From Microbacterium sp. CH12i (GTDB taxonomy: Bacteria; Actinomycetota; Actinomycetes; Actinomycetales; Microbacteriaceae): 64,000 nt of DNA. This document shows, piece after piece, positions 1 through 9,796 of this stretch. Under the pieces are notes generated by a model. That model did no database searches, had not been told where the DNA came from, and saw only the letters and a list, made by a program, of their open reading frames with translations. Where the stretch lies: positions 337,194 through 401,193 of the forward strand of contig NZ_JHET01000003.1 in the NCBI RefSeq assembly GCF_000685355.1. The letters run 5' to 3'. The translations under genes and the position numbers were made by a program. Each line of letters starts with the position of its first letter. Within the stretch, counting starts at the first letter, position 1.

Positions 1-288
1 CTCGGCTTCGACGGCTGCGCCGATCACGGCCCTGTCTATACCGAGGTTGTCCAGAAGATACGGCAATGGGCGTGCCAATTTGTCGCCGATCCCGCCGACG
101 AAGGCCGCCGCATGGATGATGAGATCCGGGGCTATGTCTTGAATCACGCTAAGCGTGGCAACGGGATCACGAAGATCCACCTGTCGTCGGCCGATCGCAA
201 CCAGTTCGTCTTCGGGGCGGGTGGCACGCCACTGCGTGGCGACGCTGGAGCCGAGCATGCCAGCCGCTCCAGTGAGGAGTATCCGCAC
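1..288 (-). CDS. fcl: GDP-L-fucose synthase, N-terminal part (3' end outside window)
   Basis: This enzyme converts GDP-4-keto-6-deoxymannose, the product of Gmd, to GDP-L-fucose by epimerisation and NADPH reduction. The visible 96 codons begin at a GTG at 288 (VRILLTGAAGMLGSS). They show the extended SDR nucleotide-binding motif TGAAGMLG near residues 6-13 and the family signature AAFVGGIGDK near residues 62-71. It lies 6 bp after the gmd stop codon and reads the same way, so the two form a nucleotide-sugar operon. The catalytic Tyr/Lys region is beyond the window edge. The GTG start is inferred from the glycine motif and the spacing to gmd. Confidence 0.85.
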   Translation of the reverse strand, partial: MRILLTGAAGMLGSSVATQWRATRPEDELVAIGRRQVDLRDPVATLSVIQDIAPDLIIHAAAFVGGIGDKLARPLPYLLDNLGIDRAVIGAAVEAE

Positions 289-294
289 GTGGCG

Positions 295-1323
295 TCAGCT
301 CTGAACCTGATCGACGAAGTGTCGACCCTCGACCTCGAGTGCGGCAGCGTCGGCATCGACCATGATCTGCGCCAGTCGAGGAGTCAAAACCTTCGGCTCC
401 CAGCCGAGGAGATCCTTGGAGCGCCCGTAGTCGCCAATGAGTGCATCGACCTCGGTCGGGCGGAGGTAGCGCTCATCGAACTTGACGTACTTCTCCCAGT
501 CCAGCCCGACGTGCTCGAACGAGAACTGCAGAAAATCCTTGACTGTGTATGCAGTGTTGGTCGCGAGCACATAGTCCGTCGGCTCGTCATGCTGCAGCAT
601 CCGCCACATGCCTTCCACGTACTCGGGTGCGTAACCCCAGTCGCGGACGGCGTCGAGATTGCCAAGGTACAACTCGCTTTGAAGGCCTGCTTTGATGCGG
701 GCCGCCGCGCGGGTGATCTTGCGTGTTACGAAGGTTCCACCTCGACGAGGAGACTCGTGGTTGAACAGAATACCGTTGACAGCAAAGAGGCCGTACGCCT
801 CGCGATAGTTCCGTGTGATCCAGTAGGAATAGAGTTTCGCCACGCCGTAAGGCGAGCGCGGGTAGAAAGGAGTCTCCTCATTCTGCGGAGGTGGCGTCGC
901 TCCGAACATCTCGGAGCTTGATGCCTGGTAGAAACGGCAGTCGATGTGTGCGGCGCGGATTGCCTCGAGGAGACGGGTCGTGCCGAGGCCCGTGACATCG
1001 CCTGTGTATTCAGGCTCGTCGAAGCTGACACGAACGTGCGACTGCGCCGCTAGATTGTAGACCTCATCTGGCTGGATCTCGTTGAGGAGCGTTACGAGGC
1101 GAGAGCCTTCGGCAAGATCAGCGAAGTGGAGGAAAAGGCGATGATCATCCGCCTGAGCGGGCTGATATACGTGATCGATGCGTTGCGTGTTGAATGACGA
1201 AGAACGGCGGATCAAACCGTGGACCTCGTAGCCCTTTGCCAGGAGTAGCTCAGCGAGATAGCTGCCATCCTGTCCGGTGATGCCGGTTATGAGGGCGCGT
1301 TTGCTCGACTTGTTTTCAGTCAT
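295..1323 (-). CDS. gmd: GDP-mannose 4,6-dehydratase
   Basis: Cytosolic NADP-dependent short-chain dehydrogenase (342 aa) that turns GDP-mannose into GDP-4-keto-6-deoxymannose, the first step toward GDP-fucose or GDP-rhamnose. The glycine motif GITGQDGSY is at residues 14-22, the catalytic SSSEMFG stretch at 135-141 and the YxxxK pair at Tyr159/Lys163 (YGVAK). The RR-R loop typical of NADP binding ([11 protein letters not shown]) follows the second strand. Length matches the family. It stands directly before fcl in the same direction, so the supported product is GDP-L-fucose for a surface polysaccharide. Confidence 0.96.
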   Translation of the reverse strand: MTENKSSKRALITGITGQDGSYLAELLLAKGYEVHGLIRRSSSFNTQRIDHVYQPAQADDHRLFLHFADLAEGSRLVTLLNEIQPDEVYNLAAQSHVRVSFDEPEYTGDVTGLGTTRLLEAIRAAHIDCRFYQASSSEMFGATPPPQNEETPFYPRSPYGVAKLYSYWITRNYREAYGLFAVNGILFNHESPRRGGTFVTRKITRAAARIKAGLQSELYLGNLDAVRDWGYAPEYVEGMWRMLQHDEPTDYVLATNTAYTVKDFLQFSFEHVGLDWEKYVKFDERYLRPTEVDALIGDYGRSKDLLGWEPKVLTPRLAQIMVDADAAALEVEGRHFVDQVQS

Positions 1324-1366
1324 GAGGGAACTCCTGGATCGCGAGTGTTCGGGGCGAAGGCCGCAA

Positions 1367-2638
1367 TTAGTCTAGCGGAGCCGGGTTCGCGACCCCGTGA
1401 GATGCCTGCACCCGTGCACCGGGCGCAGGGCGCAGAAGTGCGGCCAGATGCATGATCAGCCCGACGACTGGAGGGAGGATTAGTGCGATGTCAATTCGGG
1501 TGAGCAAATCCAGCGGAAGCATAAGAAAGAGGACAGTAAGAACGGCAGCGGCAGCCCAACCGACGATGTTCGCCGTGTGCTGTCTTTCCGTCACCAAAGC
1601 CGGGCCCGTAACGCACATCAAACCGACGACGCCTGCGCTCAGAACAATAATCGCCATGGTCCCGGGCTGGATCTCGTAGCGTCCGGCCGAGATGAAGTGG
1701 ATCAGCGCTGGCCCGACCACGAATGCCAGCGCGGCGAGGAGTGCGATGATCCCCAGGGATGCGGCAAGGAGTGTGAGCACCCGTCTAGCGCTGGCCCGGG
1801 CGCGTCCACGGAAAACGGCCGAAATGAGGAAGCTTTGTAGTGCGAGGATCGGTACGACGATTGGAGCTCGTGAGAGCGTGATCGCAAGCATCACGGCTCC
1901 GAGTGCGGCGGTTGACTCATCGGCACTGGTGATGCCGATGAGGAGAGGGAGTCCGGAGATCATCGCGCCCGTGCAAGCGGCGGCGCCGACGGTGCTCAGA
2001 ACATTGCGTATGAGGGTGCCGAGCGGGACATCCAGGGCGAAGTTTCCGATTACGCGCTTCCTCGCCGCCGCCCAGACCGTAAGAAACGCGAGCCCGAACG
2101 GGAATGCGATTCCACAGGCGAGCCAGATCACTGGTAGCTGCAGAGCGAAGGCGGCTGTGAGGACGGCAGTCCTCACAGCCGCATCGACGATCGTAAGGAG
2201 CGCCACGTGGCGCCAGAGATGAAGGCCATAGAGCACTCCGCTGAGAACCGCGGTCAGAAGGTAGCCCACAAGACCGATCGTCAGGACTCCAGAGAGAGCA
2301 AGACCGGGGACTGGGACGGAGGTGATTCCAAGGCTGAAACCTAGGACACAGCTGATGACGAGTACCGTTGCGCCCGCAATTATGGTGAACGTGCGAAGTA
2401 TGGTATTCGGCTCATGATCGTGCGAGCTGTGCGTGGCGCGCGTCACCTCCTGCTGAACCCCGGCCATCGCCGAGACACAGAGGTAGATCGTCGACCAAAC
2501 GACGGAGAAGGCGACATACCCGACGCCAGGTAGAAGCGCAGGGGCGAGCAGCTGAACGACGTACCCGAATGCACCAGCTACCGCAGTCGCCAGGAGGATC
2601 CAGCGAAAGCCCCGTGCAGCTCCATCAGCCCTCGTCAT
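1367..2638 (-). CDS. Polytopic membrane protein, polysaccharide flippase-like
   Basis: A 423-residue protein made almost entirely of hydrophobic segments, about 12 by eye, without enzymatic motifs. Size, topology and position between gmd and a glycosyltransferase suggest an MVF/Wzx-like lipid-linked sugar flippase. I see no diagnostic residue, so the function is inferred from context. Its first 14 bp overlap the end of the DUF2304 gene, which implies translational coupling in a GT2-DUF2304-flippase unit. An alternative is an uncharacterised membrane component of glycan assembly. Confidence 0.6.
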   Translation of the reverse strand: MTRADGAARGFRWILLATAVAGAFGYVVQLLAPALLPGVGYVAFSVVWSTIYLCVSAMAGVQQEVTRATHSSHDHEPNTILRTFTIIAGATVLVISCVLGFSLGITSVPVPGLALSGVLTIGLVGYLLTAVLSGVLYGLHLWRHVALLTIVDAAVRTAVLTAAFALQLPVIWLACGIAFPFGLAFLTVWAAARKRVIGNFALDVPLGTLIRNVLSTVGAAACTGAMISGLPLLIGITSADESTAALGAVMLAITLSRAPIVVPILALQSFLISAVFRGRARASARRVLTLLAASLGIIALLAALAFVVGPALIHFISAGRYEIQPGTMAIIVLSAGVVGLMCVTGPALVTERQHTANIVGWAAAAVLTVLFLMLPLDLLTRIDIALILPPVVGLIMHLAALLRPAPGARVQASHGVANPAPLD

Positions 2639-3023
2639 TTGGCCTTTGTGGTTCGTCTGTCGGCGGTGTCGTCACAGCTTTGTAATGGGTACGGAGATCC
2701 TCGACGTCAGCGCGCAACAGCGCCACTTCTTCAGCGACACGGCGGACTTCGTCTTCAGCCTGAGACAACTCCCAGGAAAGGTGAAGAGCGACGCCGACAA
2801 GGAGAACTAGCGCCAGAGCGAAAATCAGATTCGAGGGGACCTCGACGCCGAGTAGGTCGGAGAGGCCGACGAGAAGCCCAGGGAAAAGCGCGAGTATAAG
2901 GATCGCGAACCCGATGAGTAACCACATGATCGCGTACTTCTCGCGCAGTTGCCGGCGCAGAAGAAGAGTAAAGATCACTGCCAGGACGACGAGTGCGAAG
3001 AACACTCCAAGTAAGACAATCAT
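2625..3023 (-). CDS. DUF2304 family small membrane protein
   Basis: Protein of 132 aa with three predicted membrane helices (about residues 2-22, 30-52 and 66-88), a conserved RQLREKYAIMWLL segment between the first two, and a charged C-terminal coiled region. DUF2304 proteins are recurrent partners of DPM1-like GT2 glycosyltransferases. Here the start codon overlaps the stop of exactly such a GT2 gene by 4 bp (ATGA). The likely role is as an accessory or anchor for that transferase; the biochemical function is unknown. Confidence 0.8.
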   Translation of the reverse strand: MIVLLGVFFALVVLAVIFTLLLRRQLREKYAIMWLLIGFAILILALFPGLLVGLSDLLGVEVPSNLIFALALVLLVGVALHLSWELSQAEDEVRRVAEEVALLRADVEDLRTHYKAVTTPPTDEPQRPNDEG

Positions 3024-3748
3024 TCAGCAACCTCCTGGCGGCGACGTCCTCTGAGCAGCGCAAGAGATAGGGCGAAGGTCGCGCGAAGCAGGTACCGTGC
3101 TGCGCTGAACGGGTTGTGGCTGGGCTTCCCGTAAGCCCGAGGACGCATCGCCACAGGCACCTGAGTCACGGTGAGTCCCGCGTGGACCGCGCCGACGAGC
3201 GAGTCGATTGTGTCGCCAAGATACTCTGCGGGATAGTAGCGGACGTACTGATCGATCGCACGATGATTCGCCGCCCGGAACCCCGACGTAACGTCGGTCA
3301 GGCGTACGCCGCTGATGCCTGAGATTACGCTTGCAAGCATCTTCATTGCCCATCGGCGGGGGCCGACGGCCTTGTAACCGCCGACTTCCGCGAATCGCGC
3401 GCCGATGGAGATGTCTGCATCGGAAAGCCCCGCCAGTACGGCGGCAATGTCCGTCGGATTATGTTGGCCGTCGGCGTCCACTTGAATTGCCCTACGGTAA
3501 CCGTTGCGTTGAGCGTACGTGAAGCCGGTGCGCATTGCCCCGCCGACCCCCATGTTGAACGGCAGGTGCAGTACGCGTGCACCAGCAGCCTGTGCCTTGT
3601 GCGTCGTGTCATCGGTAGAACCGTCATCCACGACGAGGACGTCGTAGTTGGAATCGGCGGACAAGATCTCTCGTACCGTGTTGCCGACGTTCTGAGACTC
3701 GTTCCATGCAGGAACGATAATGAGGGCGCGTTCGGGGGATGAAGGCAT
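3020..3748 (-). CDS. Family 2 glycosyltransferase, DPM1-like
   Basis: Protein of 242 aa with a GT-A fold. The nucleotide-sugar motif VVDDGSTDDT lies around residues 39-48 and the metal-binding DADGQH around residue 93. A C-terminal hydrophobic stretch is consistent with membrane association. This subgroup resembles polyprenyl-phosphate mannosyl or glucosyl transferases, which charge a lipid carrier with one sugar. It heads the three-gene unit with DUF2304 and the flippase-like protein. Donor and acceptor are not deducible from sequence. Confidence 0.85.
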   Translation of the reverse strand: MPSSPERALIIVPAWNESQNVGNTVREILSADSNYDVLVVDDGSTDDTTHKAQAAGARVLHLPFNMGVGGAMRTGFTYAQRNGYRRAIQVDADGQHNPTDIAAVLAGLSDADISIGARFAEVGGYKAVGPRRWAMKMLASVISGISGVRLTDVTSGFRAANHRAIDQYVRYYPAEYLGDTIDSLVGAVHAGLTVTQVPVAMRPRAYGKPSHNPFSAARYLLRATFALSLALLRGRRRQEVAE

Positions 3749-3822
3749 GGTGTGCTGATTCTATCCGGTGATGACTGGTTGATCGTAGGGGCTGTCCTGG
3801 AACGCACGTCTAGGATGGATAG

Positions 3823-4998
<1,176 letters not shown>

Positions 4999-5008
4999 AC
5001 TCAGAACT

Positions 5009-5826
5009 GTGAGTCACACTGAGGTCGGGGCGCCGGGAACTCCCGGCGGTATCTGCATTCGCTGTGGCTGCTGTCTGCCCGCGACCTGAAGGTTCGGTAC
5101 GCGACAAGCTTCCTTGGCTATCTGTGGTCGGTGCTCGACCCACTCGTGATGAGCCTGATCTACTGGTTCGTCTTCACGCAGGTGTTCCACCGTGACGTTG
5201 GCGAAGACCCGTACATCGTCTTCCTCATCAGCGCACTGCTGCCGTGGGTGTGGTTCAACTCCTCGGTTTCTGACTTCACTAAAGCGTTCAAGCGTGACTC
5301 ACGGCTGGTCCGTTCGACGAATATCCCTCGGTCGATCTGGGTGAATCGGATCGTCCTCAGCAAGGGGATGGAGTTTCTGTTCTCGCTCCCCGTGCTTGCT
5401 CTTTTCGTGATCGTCAACGCGATGGTCGAAACCGACCCGGAAAAGGTTGTTCAGGTCGGGTGGGGCATTCTATGGTTCCCGGTGGCCGTTCTCCTGCAAG
5501 TGATTCTGCTGGTGGGGCTCGGGATGCTCGTTGCCCCATTGTGTGCGCTCTACGCCGATCTCGAGCGTACCACCGGGCTCATCCTGCGCGCACTCTTCTA
5601 CGCGACCCCGATCATCTACAGCGTCTCGAATCTTCCTGGTCCGTTCGAGATCATCGGCTCTTTCAACCCGCTCGCAGGAATTTTCACGCTCTATCGGATG
5701 GCGTTCTTCCCCGATCAGTGGCATCTGACCACTGTCCTCATCAGCGTTGTGATGACCCTTGCGATCTTCGTGCTCGGCTCGTGGGTATTCCGTTCGCTTG
5801 AGCGTCCAGTGCTGAAGGAGCTGTGA
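5009..5826 (+). CDS. Polysaccharide ABC exporter permease (Wzm-like), apparent frameshift near N-terminus
   Basis: ABC-2 type permease paired with the following ATPase to export a lipid-linked glycan. The intact part from 5131 reads LDPLVMSLIYWFVF and has six predicted helices. The family-conserved segment just upstream (SARDLKVRYATSFLGYLW) is encoded in the same frame from 5074. However, that frame has no ATG, GTG or TTG before a stop at 5020-5022. A GTG at 5009, 10 bp after glf, opens VSHTEVGAPGTPGG in the -1-related frame. One missing base between about 5027 and 5053 would join them into about 272 aa, the usual family length. Starting at GTG 5131 would delete the conserved entry helix. Confidence 0.8.
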
Positions 5827-6563
5827 TGGCAGCAGCGATTGAGGTTCAAGACCTCGGCGTGTACTTCCGCCGCAATCGGCGTGGTCGCCGCAGTTTCAAG
5901 GATCTGTTCGCCGGCGCCTCTCGGCGCAGCCGACCAGGAGAATTCTGGGCCCTGCGCAACGTCTCCTTTACCGTGCAGCAGGGCGAGTCGATCGGCGTCG
6001 TCGGCCGCAACGGACAGGGTAAGTCGACGCTGTTGCGACTCGTTGCCGGGGTTCTGCTGGCGGATGAAGGGTCAGTCGCGGTCAATGGCGGGGTCGCCCC
6101 GCTCATCGAGCTCACAGGCGGCTTCGTGGGCGACCTCACCGTGCGCGAGAACGTGCGTCTCACCGCGGGCCTGCACGGGATGCCGAAGGCAGAGATCGCG
6201 CGTCGTTACGATGAGATGATCGCCTTCGCCGAACTCGAGGAGTTCCAGGAAACCCCGTACAAGCATCTGTCCAACGGTATGAAGGTGCGCCTCGCGTTCT
6301 CAGTCGTATCGCAGCTCGACGAACCTATCCTTCTTGTCGATGAGGTGCTCGCCGTCGGCGACAAAGGCTTCCGCGACAAGTGCTACAAGCGCATCGACGA
6401 GCTTCTCGCTGACGGGCGCACGCTGTTCTTCGTCAGTCACAACGAACGCGACCTCCGGCGGTTCTGCACGCGAGGCCTGTACCTCGACAAGGGTGCGCTG
6501 GTGCTGGATGCGCCGATCAACGAGGTTCTCGATCGGTACAACGCCGACTCCACCGCTGGATAA
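5826..6563 (+). CDS. Polysaccharide ABC exporter ATP-binding protein (Wzt-like)
   Basis: Nucleotide-binding subunit of the Wzm/Wzt-type exporter, about 245 aa. Walker A is GRNGQGKST near residue 60, the signature is LSNGMKVRLAFS, and Walker B is ILLVDEVLAVGD with the switch histidine in FFVSHN. No C-terminal carbohydrate-binding domain is present, so it resembles the short actinobacterial galactan exporters rather than O-antigen Wzt with a glycan-sensing tail. ATG 5826 overlaps the permease stop (TGATG), which makes it a better start than the GTG three bases earlier. Confidence 0.93.
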   Translation: MAAAIEVQDLGVYFRRNRRGRRSFKDLFAGASRRSRPGEFWALRNVSFTVQQGESIGVVGRNGQGKSTLLRLVAGVLLADEGSVAVNGGVAPLIELTGGFVGDLTVRENVRLTAGLHGMPKAEIARRYDEMIAFAELEEFQETPYKHLSNGMKVRLAFSVVSQLDEPILLVDEVLAVGDKGFRDKCYKRIDELLADGRTLFFVSHNERDLRRFCTRGLYLDKGALVLDAPINEVLDRYNADSTAG

Positions 6564-6670
6564 ACGTACCGCCGAATGCGTCAGGCGCGGACGAAATGGG
6601 ATTCGAGTTCAATCGGCTGGGCTGGAGGCGCACGCGCTGCTGCGAAAGGAGCCTGGCAAGAGCTTGTTCA

Positions 6671-6694
6671 GCGCTCCACAGGACGACTGAGCGC
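6671..6694. terminator. Weak hairpin between convergent wzt and Nudix-like gene
   Basis: GCGCTC (6671-6676) pairs with GAGCGC (6689-6694) in the 180-bp gap between convergent genes. There is no T-run on either side, so terminator activity is only possible. The rest of the gap, 6564-6743, shows no gene or recognisable element. Confidence 0.25.
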
Positions 6695-6743
6695 CTATGA
6701 CGGCGGTTCTTGCTGACGTGCGGGCGGATGCTGGTGTGACTGC

Positions 6744-8114
6744 TCACTTGCGTCCGAGGATCTCCCCGAACAGATAGTTCTGGATGGATTGCTCGGGTTC
6801 TTCGTTGAGAAAGTTCAGTACAGTCTGGCGGAGGTTCTTCTCGATGAGGATGGCGTGCTTGGCCTTCGTGGACAAACCGCGTTCGCGAAACGTCACCTGT
6901 TTGCGGCGTGCCATGAGAAGTTCCAAATCGCTCCGTGACATCGGCATACGGGTCACTGCAAAGAAATCAGGCTTCCCGCCACGTTCGATGAGGCGCACGA
7001 ATCCGATGATCGTTGTATCGCACTTCGGAAGAGCGAAGCCGTCGAGCCCGAACTCTTCGACGAATTCGCGTTCGGCCGCAAATGCGAGCAGCATCGTCAA
7101 ATTCGGCTGCTGCCCGCGGCGTCGCGCCTCGCGTCGCACGACTTTCCAATCCCGAAAGTCAACCGATCCGGACCCGGATGGAGCCCAACGGCCTGCGTTC
7201 ACGTTGCTTCCCGTGCCTTGACGTTGAAAGTAGACGAAGTTGTCGCTGGTGACGACGAGAGTCGATACGCCGATGTAATTGGTCGCAGCCGTGAGATGCA
7301 GTGGCTTGAGCGCACCCTCTTCGTCGATGACGAGACGCCGCCCGTCTGTCGAGGGTTCGACATCGTGTATGTCCCAGAGCAGTCGGTCGATGATCTCGTC
7401 GGAACTCTGTGCCTCCAAGTAGCGCGAACGCTGGAGGGTGGCAGATGTCGAGGTCGGCGTGATCTCTGAGCGCAACCCGGCGAGCTTGCCATTGTGCACG
7501 ATCGTCTTCGCGTACAGCAGCCTCCGCAGTAGTCCCGGCACGAAGGGACGGACGGACTCAGGCAATTCGTACTGCTCAGGAGTGAGGGACAACTCGATCG
7601 AGGCGCCGCTGCCGAGGTGGCGGTTCACTGCGTCCGACATGACATAGAACTCGTTTGGACCGTCGTCGCGGCGAAACTCGCCGACTGCGTAGCCGGCCTC
7701 GACGAGCGGGCGTGAAAGCGACAGTTCACTCCTGCGCCTCACCCGCTCCTCAGCCGGAATCACGATGTTGCGATACCGTTGCGCGCTGCGTCGATAGGAC
7801 AGCAGCGAAGTGAGAATCCATGCCACGACAGTGGCGACGGCGATGATCACGATCACGAGCGGAAGATCGACCGCGAGCTTGAAACCGTTCCCGCGGAGGG
7901 ATTCGTACGCGAGCGGCACCAGGCCGACCACGGAGAAGACGGTACCCAATGAGACCGCCCGAAGAACGAGGCGGTAGCGCAGCGTCAGCCAGCCGATCTG
8001 TGAGCGGACGTGAATACGGTTCAGAAGCTTGCGCCACCGTGGCACCGCATCGATCGACACCTGGGGAAGAGCAGTGGTCTCGGTACCCGCTGCATTCCGA
8101 AGCGCGTCGGCCAT
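6744..8114 (-). CDS. Membrane protein with degenerate Nudix-like C-terminal domain
   Basis: Protein of 456 aa. Two hydrophobic helices lie at about residues 51-70 and 83-106. A long cytoplasmic region follows, containing GRWAPSGSGS (about 308-317) and REFVEEFGLDG (349-359). The latter fits the REUxEExGU half of a Nudix box, but the usual G-x5-E spacing is stretched by roughly 30 residues. The expected activity would be diphosphate hydrolysis of a nucleotide-sugar or polyprenyl-diphosphate-like substrate. That is inference: the box may be non-catalytic. Its stop is 181 bp from wzt on the opposite strand and its start is 1 bp after the next gene, so it belongs to the GT/ligase side of the locus. 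Confidence 0.6.
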   Translation of the reverse strand: MADALRNAAGTETTALPQVSIDAVPRWRKLLNRIHVRSQIGWLTLRYRLVLRAVSLGTVFSVVGLVPLAYESLRGNGFKLAVDLPLVIVIIAVATVVAWILTSLLSYRRSAQRYRNIVIPAEERVRRRSELSLSRPLVEAGYAVGEFRRDDGPNEFYVMSDAVNRHLGSGASIELSLTPEQYELPESVRPFVPGLLRRLLYAKTIVHNGKLAGLRSEITPTSTSATLQRSRYLEAQSSDEIIDRLLWDIHDVEPSTDGRRLVIDEEGALKPLHLTAATNYIGVSTLVVTSDNFVYFQRQGTGSNVNAGRWAPSGSGSVDFRDWKVVRREARRRGQQPNLTMLLAFAAEREFVEEFGLDGFALPKCDTTIIGFVRLIERGGKPDFFAVTRMPMSRSDLELLMARRKQVTFRERGLSTKAKHAILIEKNLRQTVLNFLNEEPEQSIQNYLFGEILGRK

Positions 8115-8115
8115 C

Positions 8116-8715
8116 TCACAAGCCGATGATCGACTTCAGATTCTGCGCCGCATTGCGAGCAGACTCCACACCGCCTGCGCTGTCGCCGTTCGCCTCTACC
8201 GTGGAGCGCAGGTCTGCGAGCGTCTGTGCATAGGCCGCAACGCCTTCTCGCCACTGCGAATCGATCGACGACGGGGGCTGGGCGTCCGAAATCCGCTGGG
8301 CATCCTGCTGCAGGCTGTCGACGATCGATACTGCTTCTTGGCCGCTCGAACTGGAAACGAATCCAAGTCCGGTCATCGCGTCGTCGAGCCAGGGACCCAC
8401 CTGGCCGCGGAACACCTCGATGCTCGGATCAATGGCGGGAGGCGGCGTCACCATGGGCGTCGTCGGCTCAGGTGGCACTGGTGCCGGTGGCGTCGTCGTG
8501 CCGGGCGTGCTGGTCGGACTAGCCGACGGCGAACCCGACGAACTAGGGGAGGCGGTCGGGTTCGGCTCACCATCGCGTGGCAAGAACATAAACAGCAGAA
8601 TGCCGACGATCGCTACAGCAGCGACCGACAAGCCCACGATGAGCCACACTCGTCGGCGATTCGTTGGCTTCGGGGGAATGGGGGCCCACCGGAGTTCAGG
8701 CTGTTCGTCGCTCAT
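8116..8715 (-). CDS. Membrane-anchored Pro/Ser/Thr-rich protein, unknown function
   Basis: Protein of 199 aa. It has a short cytoplasmic head (MSDEQPELRW), one helix at about residues 22-44 (VWLIVGLSVAAVAIVGILLF), a Pro/Ser/Thr linker at about 50-95 and a soluble extracytoplasmic C-terminal domain. The start ATG at 8715 sits 2 bp after the glycosyltransferase stop. A longer open frame extends upstream but overlaps the transferase and reads as an Arg/His-rich shadow. I do not recognise the domain; position suggests a role in the surface-glycan machinery. Confidence 0.7.
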   Translation of the reverse strand: MSDEQPELRWAPIPPKPTNRRRVWLIVGLSVAAVAIVGILLFMFLPRDGEPNPTASPSSSGSPSASPTSTPGTTTPPAPVPPEPTTPMVTPPPAIDPSIEVFRGQVGPWLDDAMTGLGFVSSSSGQEAVSIVDSLQQDAQRISDAQPPSSIDSQWREGVAAYAQTLADLRSTVEANGDSAGGVESARNAAQNLKSIIGL

Positions 8716-8717
8716 CT

Positions 8718-9683
8718 TCACGCCTCCAGAGGTGCCATCGGCTGCCAGGTACGGTCGCGACCGACATTGCCGCCGTCGCGAATGCCGCGGAACAGGTTGC
8801 TCGTGCCGCGCACGGTCCGCTCCACAAACACGAGGCGGATCAGCTCTTTGAAGAACGTGGCCGTGGTGCCGAGCCCGAACAGCACCGGGTTGTAGACGCC
8901 GTGCACGCGGTAGTACTGCTTGATGAAGCCGCGGTTGCGCATGATGTAGTAACGGTACGCGTTGCTCGAAGCGTTCATGTGGCGCACGCCCATGTCCCAC
9001 TGCTTGATCTCGCGGGTGCGACGCAGCACGAACTCGTCCACGATGACGGCCGTCGTCAACCTCGAGGCGAGCCAGCCGTACATCTGGTCGTCCCAGTAGA
9101 TGAAGAACCGGGGGTCGGGAAGGCCGATCTGCGTGACGATCGAGCGGTGAATGAACATTCCCTCGAAGCATCCGCTGTTCATCTCTTTGAAGCCGGAGGC
9201 GTCAAAACCCGCAGGCGCGAACGGAATCGGAATCCCCATCCGCTCCGCGATGCGGTACTGCCAGTAGAACTCGCTGCCGTCGTAGTCGTAGCGGCGTCCC
9301 TGGATGCTCTTGAACCGCGGCGCCCAAGCGCCCATTCGCGCGAGACCGTTCGGCACGACCTCGACGTCGTCATCCATCATCCAGATCCACTCGGATCCGA
9401 TTTCGAAGGCGGTGCGCATGCCCTCGCTGAAACCACCGGATCCGCCGGTGTTCGTCTCGAGCTTGCGGTACACGATCTCTGTGCCGATGCTTTCGCGGTA
9501 CGACTCCACGACCTCGGTGGTGTCATCCACCGACGCGTTGTCGATGATGACGACGTGACCGGGCTTGGGATCCATTGCCGTGATGCTCGTCAGCAACCTC
9601 GTCAGCAAGTGTGACCGGTTGTACGTGACGATGACGATCGTCGCCGATGCGGGATCGAACGGGGGCTGACGATCAGTGGTCAC
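8718..9683 (-). CDS. GT2 glycosyltransferase, galactofuranosyltransferase GlfT1-like
   Basis: Protein of about 321 aa. The N-terminal GT-A motifs are VIVTYNR, DNASVDDT and NTGGSGGF, and the metal-binding motif is WIWMMDDDVEV. The conserved FIYWDDQMYGWLAS segment is typical of actinobacterial rhamnosyl/galactofuranosyl initiating transferases. Co-occurrence with glf and Wzm/Wzt supports transfer of the first Galf residues to a lipid-linked primer at the inner membrane. I chose GTG 9683 because GGAGA lies 8 bp upstream; an in-frame ATG at 9719 would add 12 residues but lacks a ribosome site. Confidence 0.8.
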   Translation of the reverse strand: MTTDRQPPFDPASATIVIVTYNRSHLLTRLLTSITAMDPKPGHVVIIDNASVDDTTEVVESYRESIGTEIVYRKLETNTGGSGGFSEGMRTAFEIGSEWIWMMDDDVEVVPNGLARMGAWAPRFKSIQGRRYDYDGSEFYWQYRIAERMGIPIPFAPAGFDASGFKEMNSGCFEGMFIHRSIVTQIGLPDPRFFIYWDDQMYGWLASRLTTAVIVDEFVLRRTREIKQWDMGVRHMNASSNAYRYYIMRNRGFIKQYYRVHGVYNPVLFGLGTTATFFKELIRLVFVERTVRGTSNLFRGIRDGGNVGRDRTWQPMAPLEA

Positions 9684-9796
9684 GTGTGAGTCTCCGGGTT
9701 GGTGCGCACGCATGGTCATGCGGGGGCTCAGACATCGATGAGCCGGATATCAGCCTACCTTCCACACCGTTGCGCACCGGTGAAGACGCTGAGTCG

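Noticed and set aside
5009..5140. Programmed ribosomal frameshift in the wzm-like gene
   Set aside because: No slippery heptamer or stimulatory structure is seen, and eight other breaks of the same sign point to missing bases.
6564..6743. Small gene between wzt and the Nudix-like gene
   Set aside because: Open frames here are continuations of shadows and lack ribosome sites or recognisable motifs.
8716..9171. N-terminal extension of the Pro/Ser/Thr-rich membrane protein
   Set aside because: The extension is out of frame with and antisense to nothing but overlaps the GlfT1-like gene on the same strand; Arg/His-rich composition and the good ATG at 8715 argue against it.
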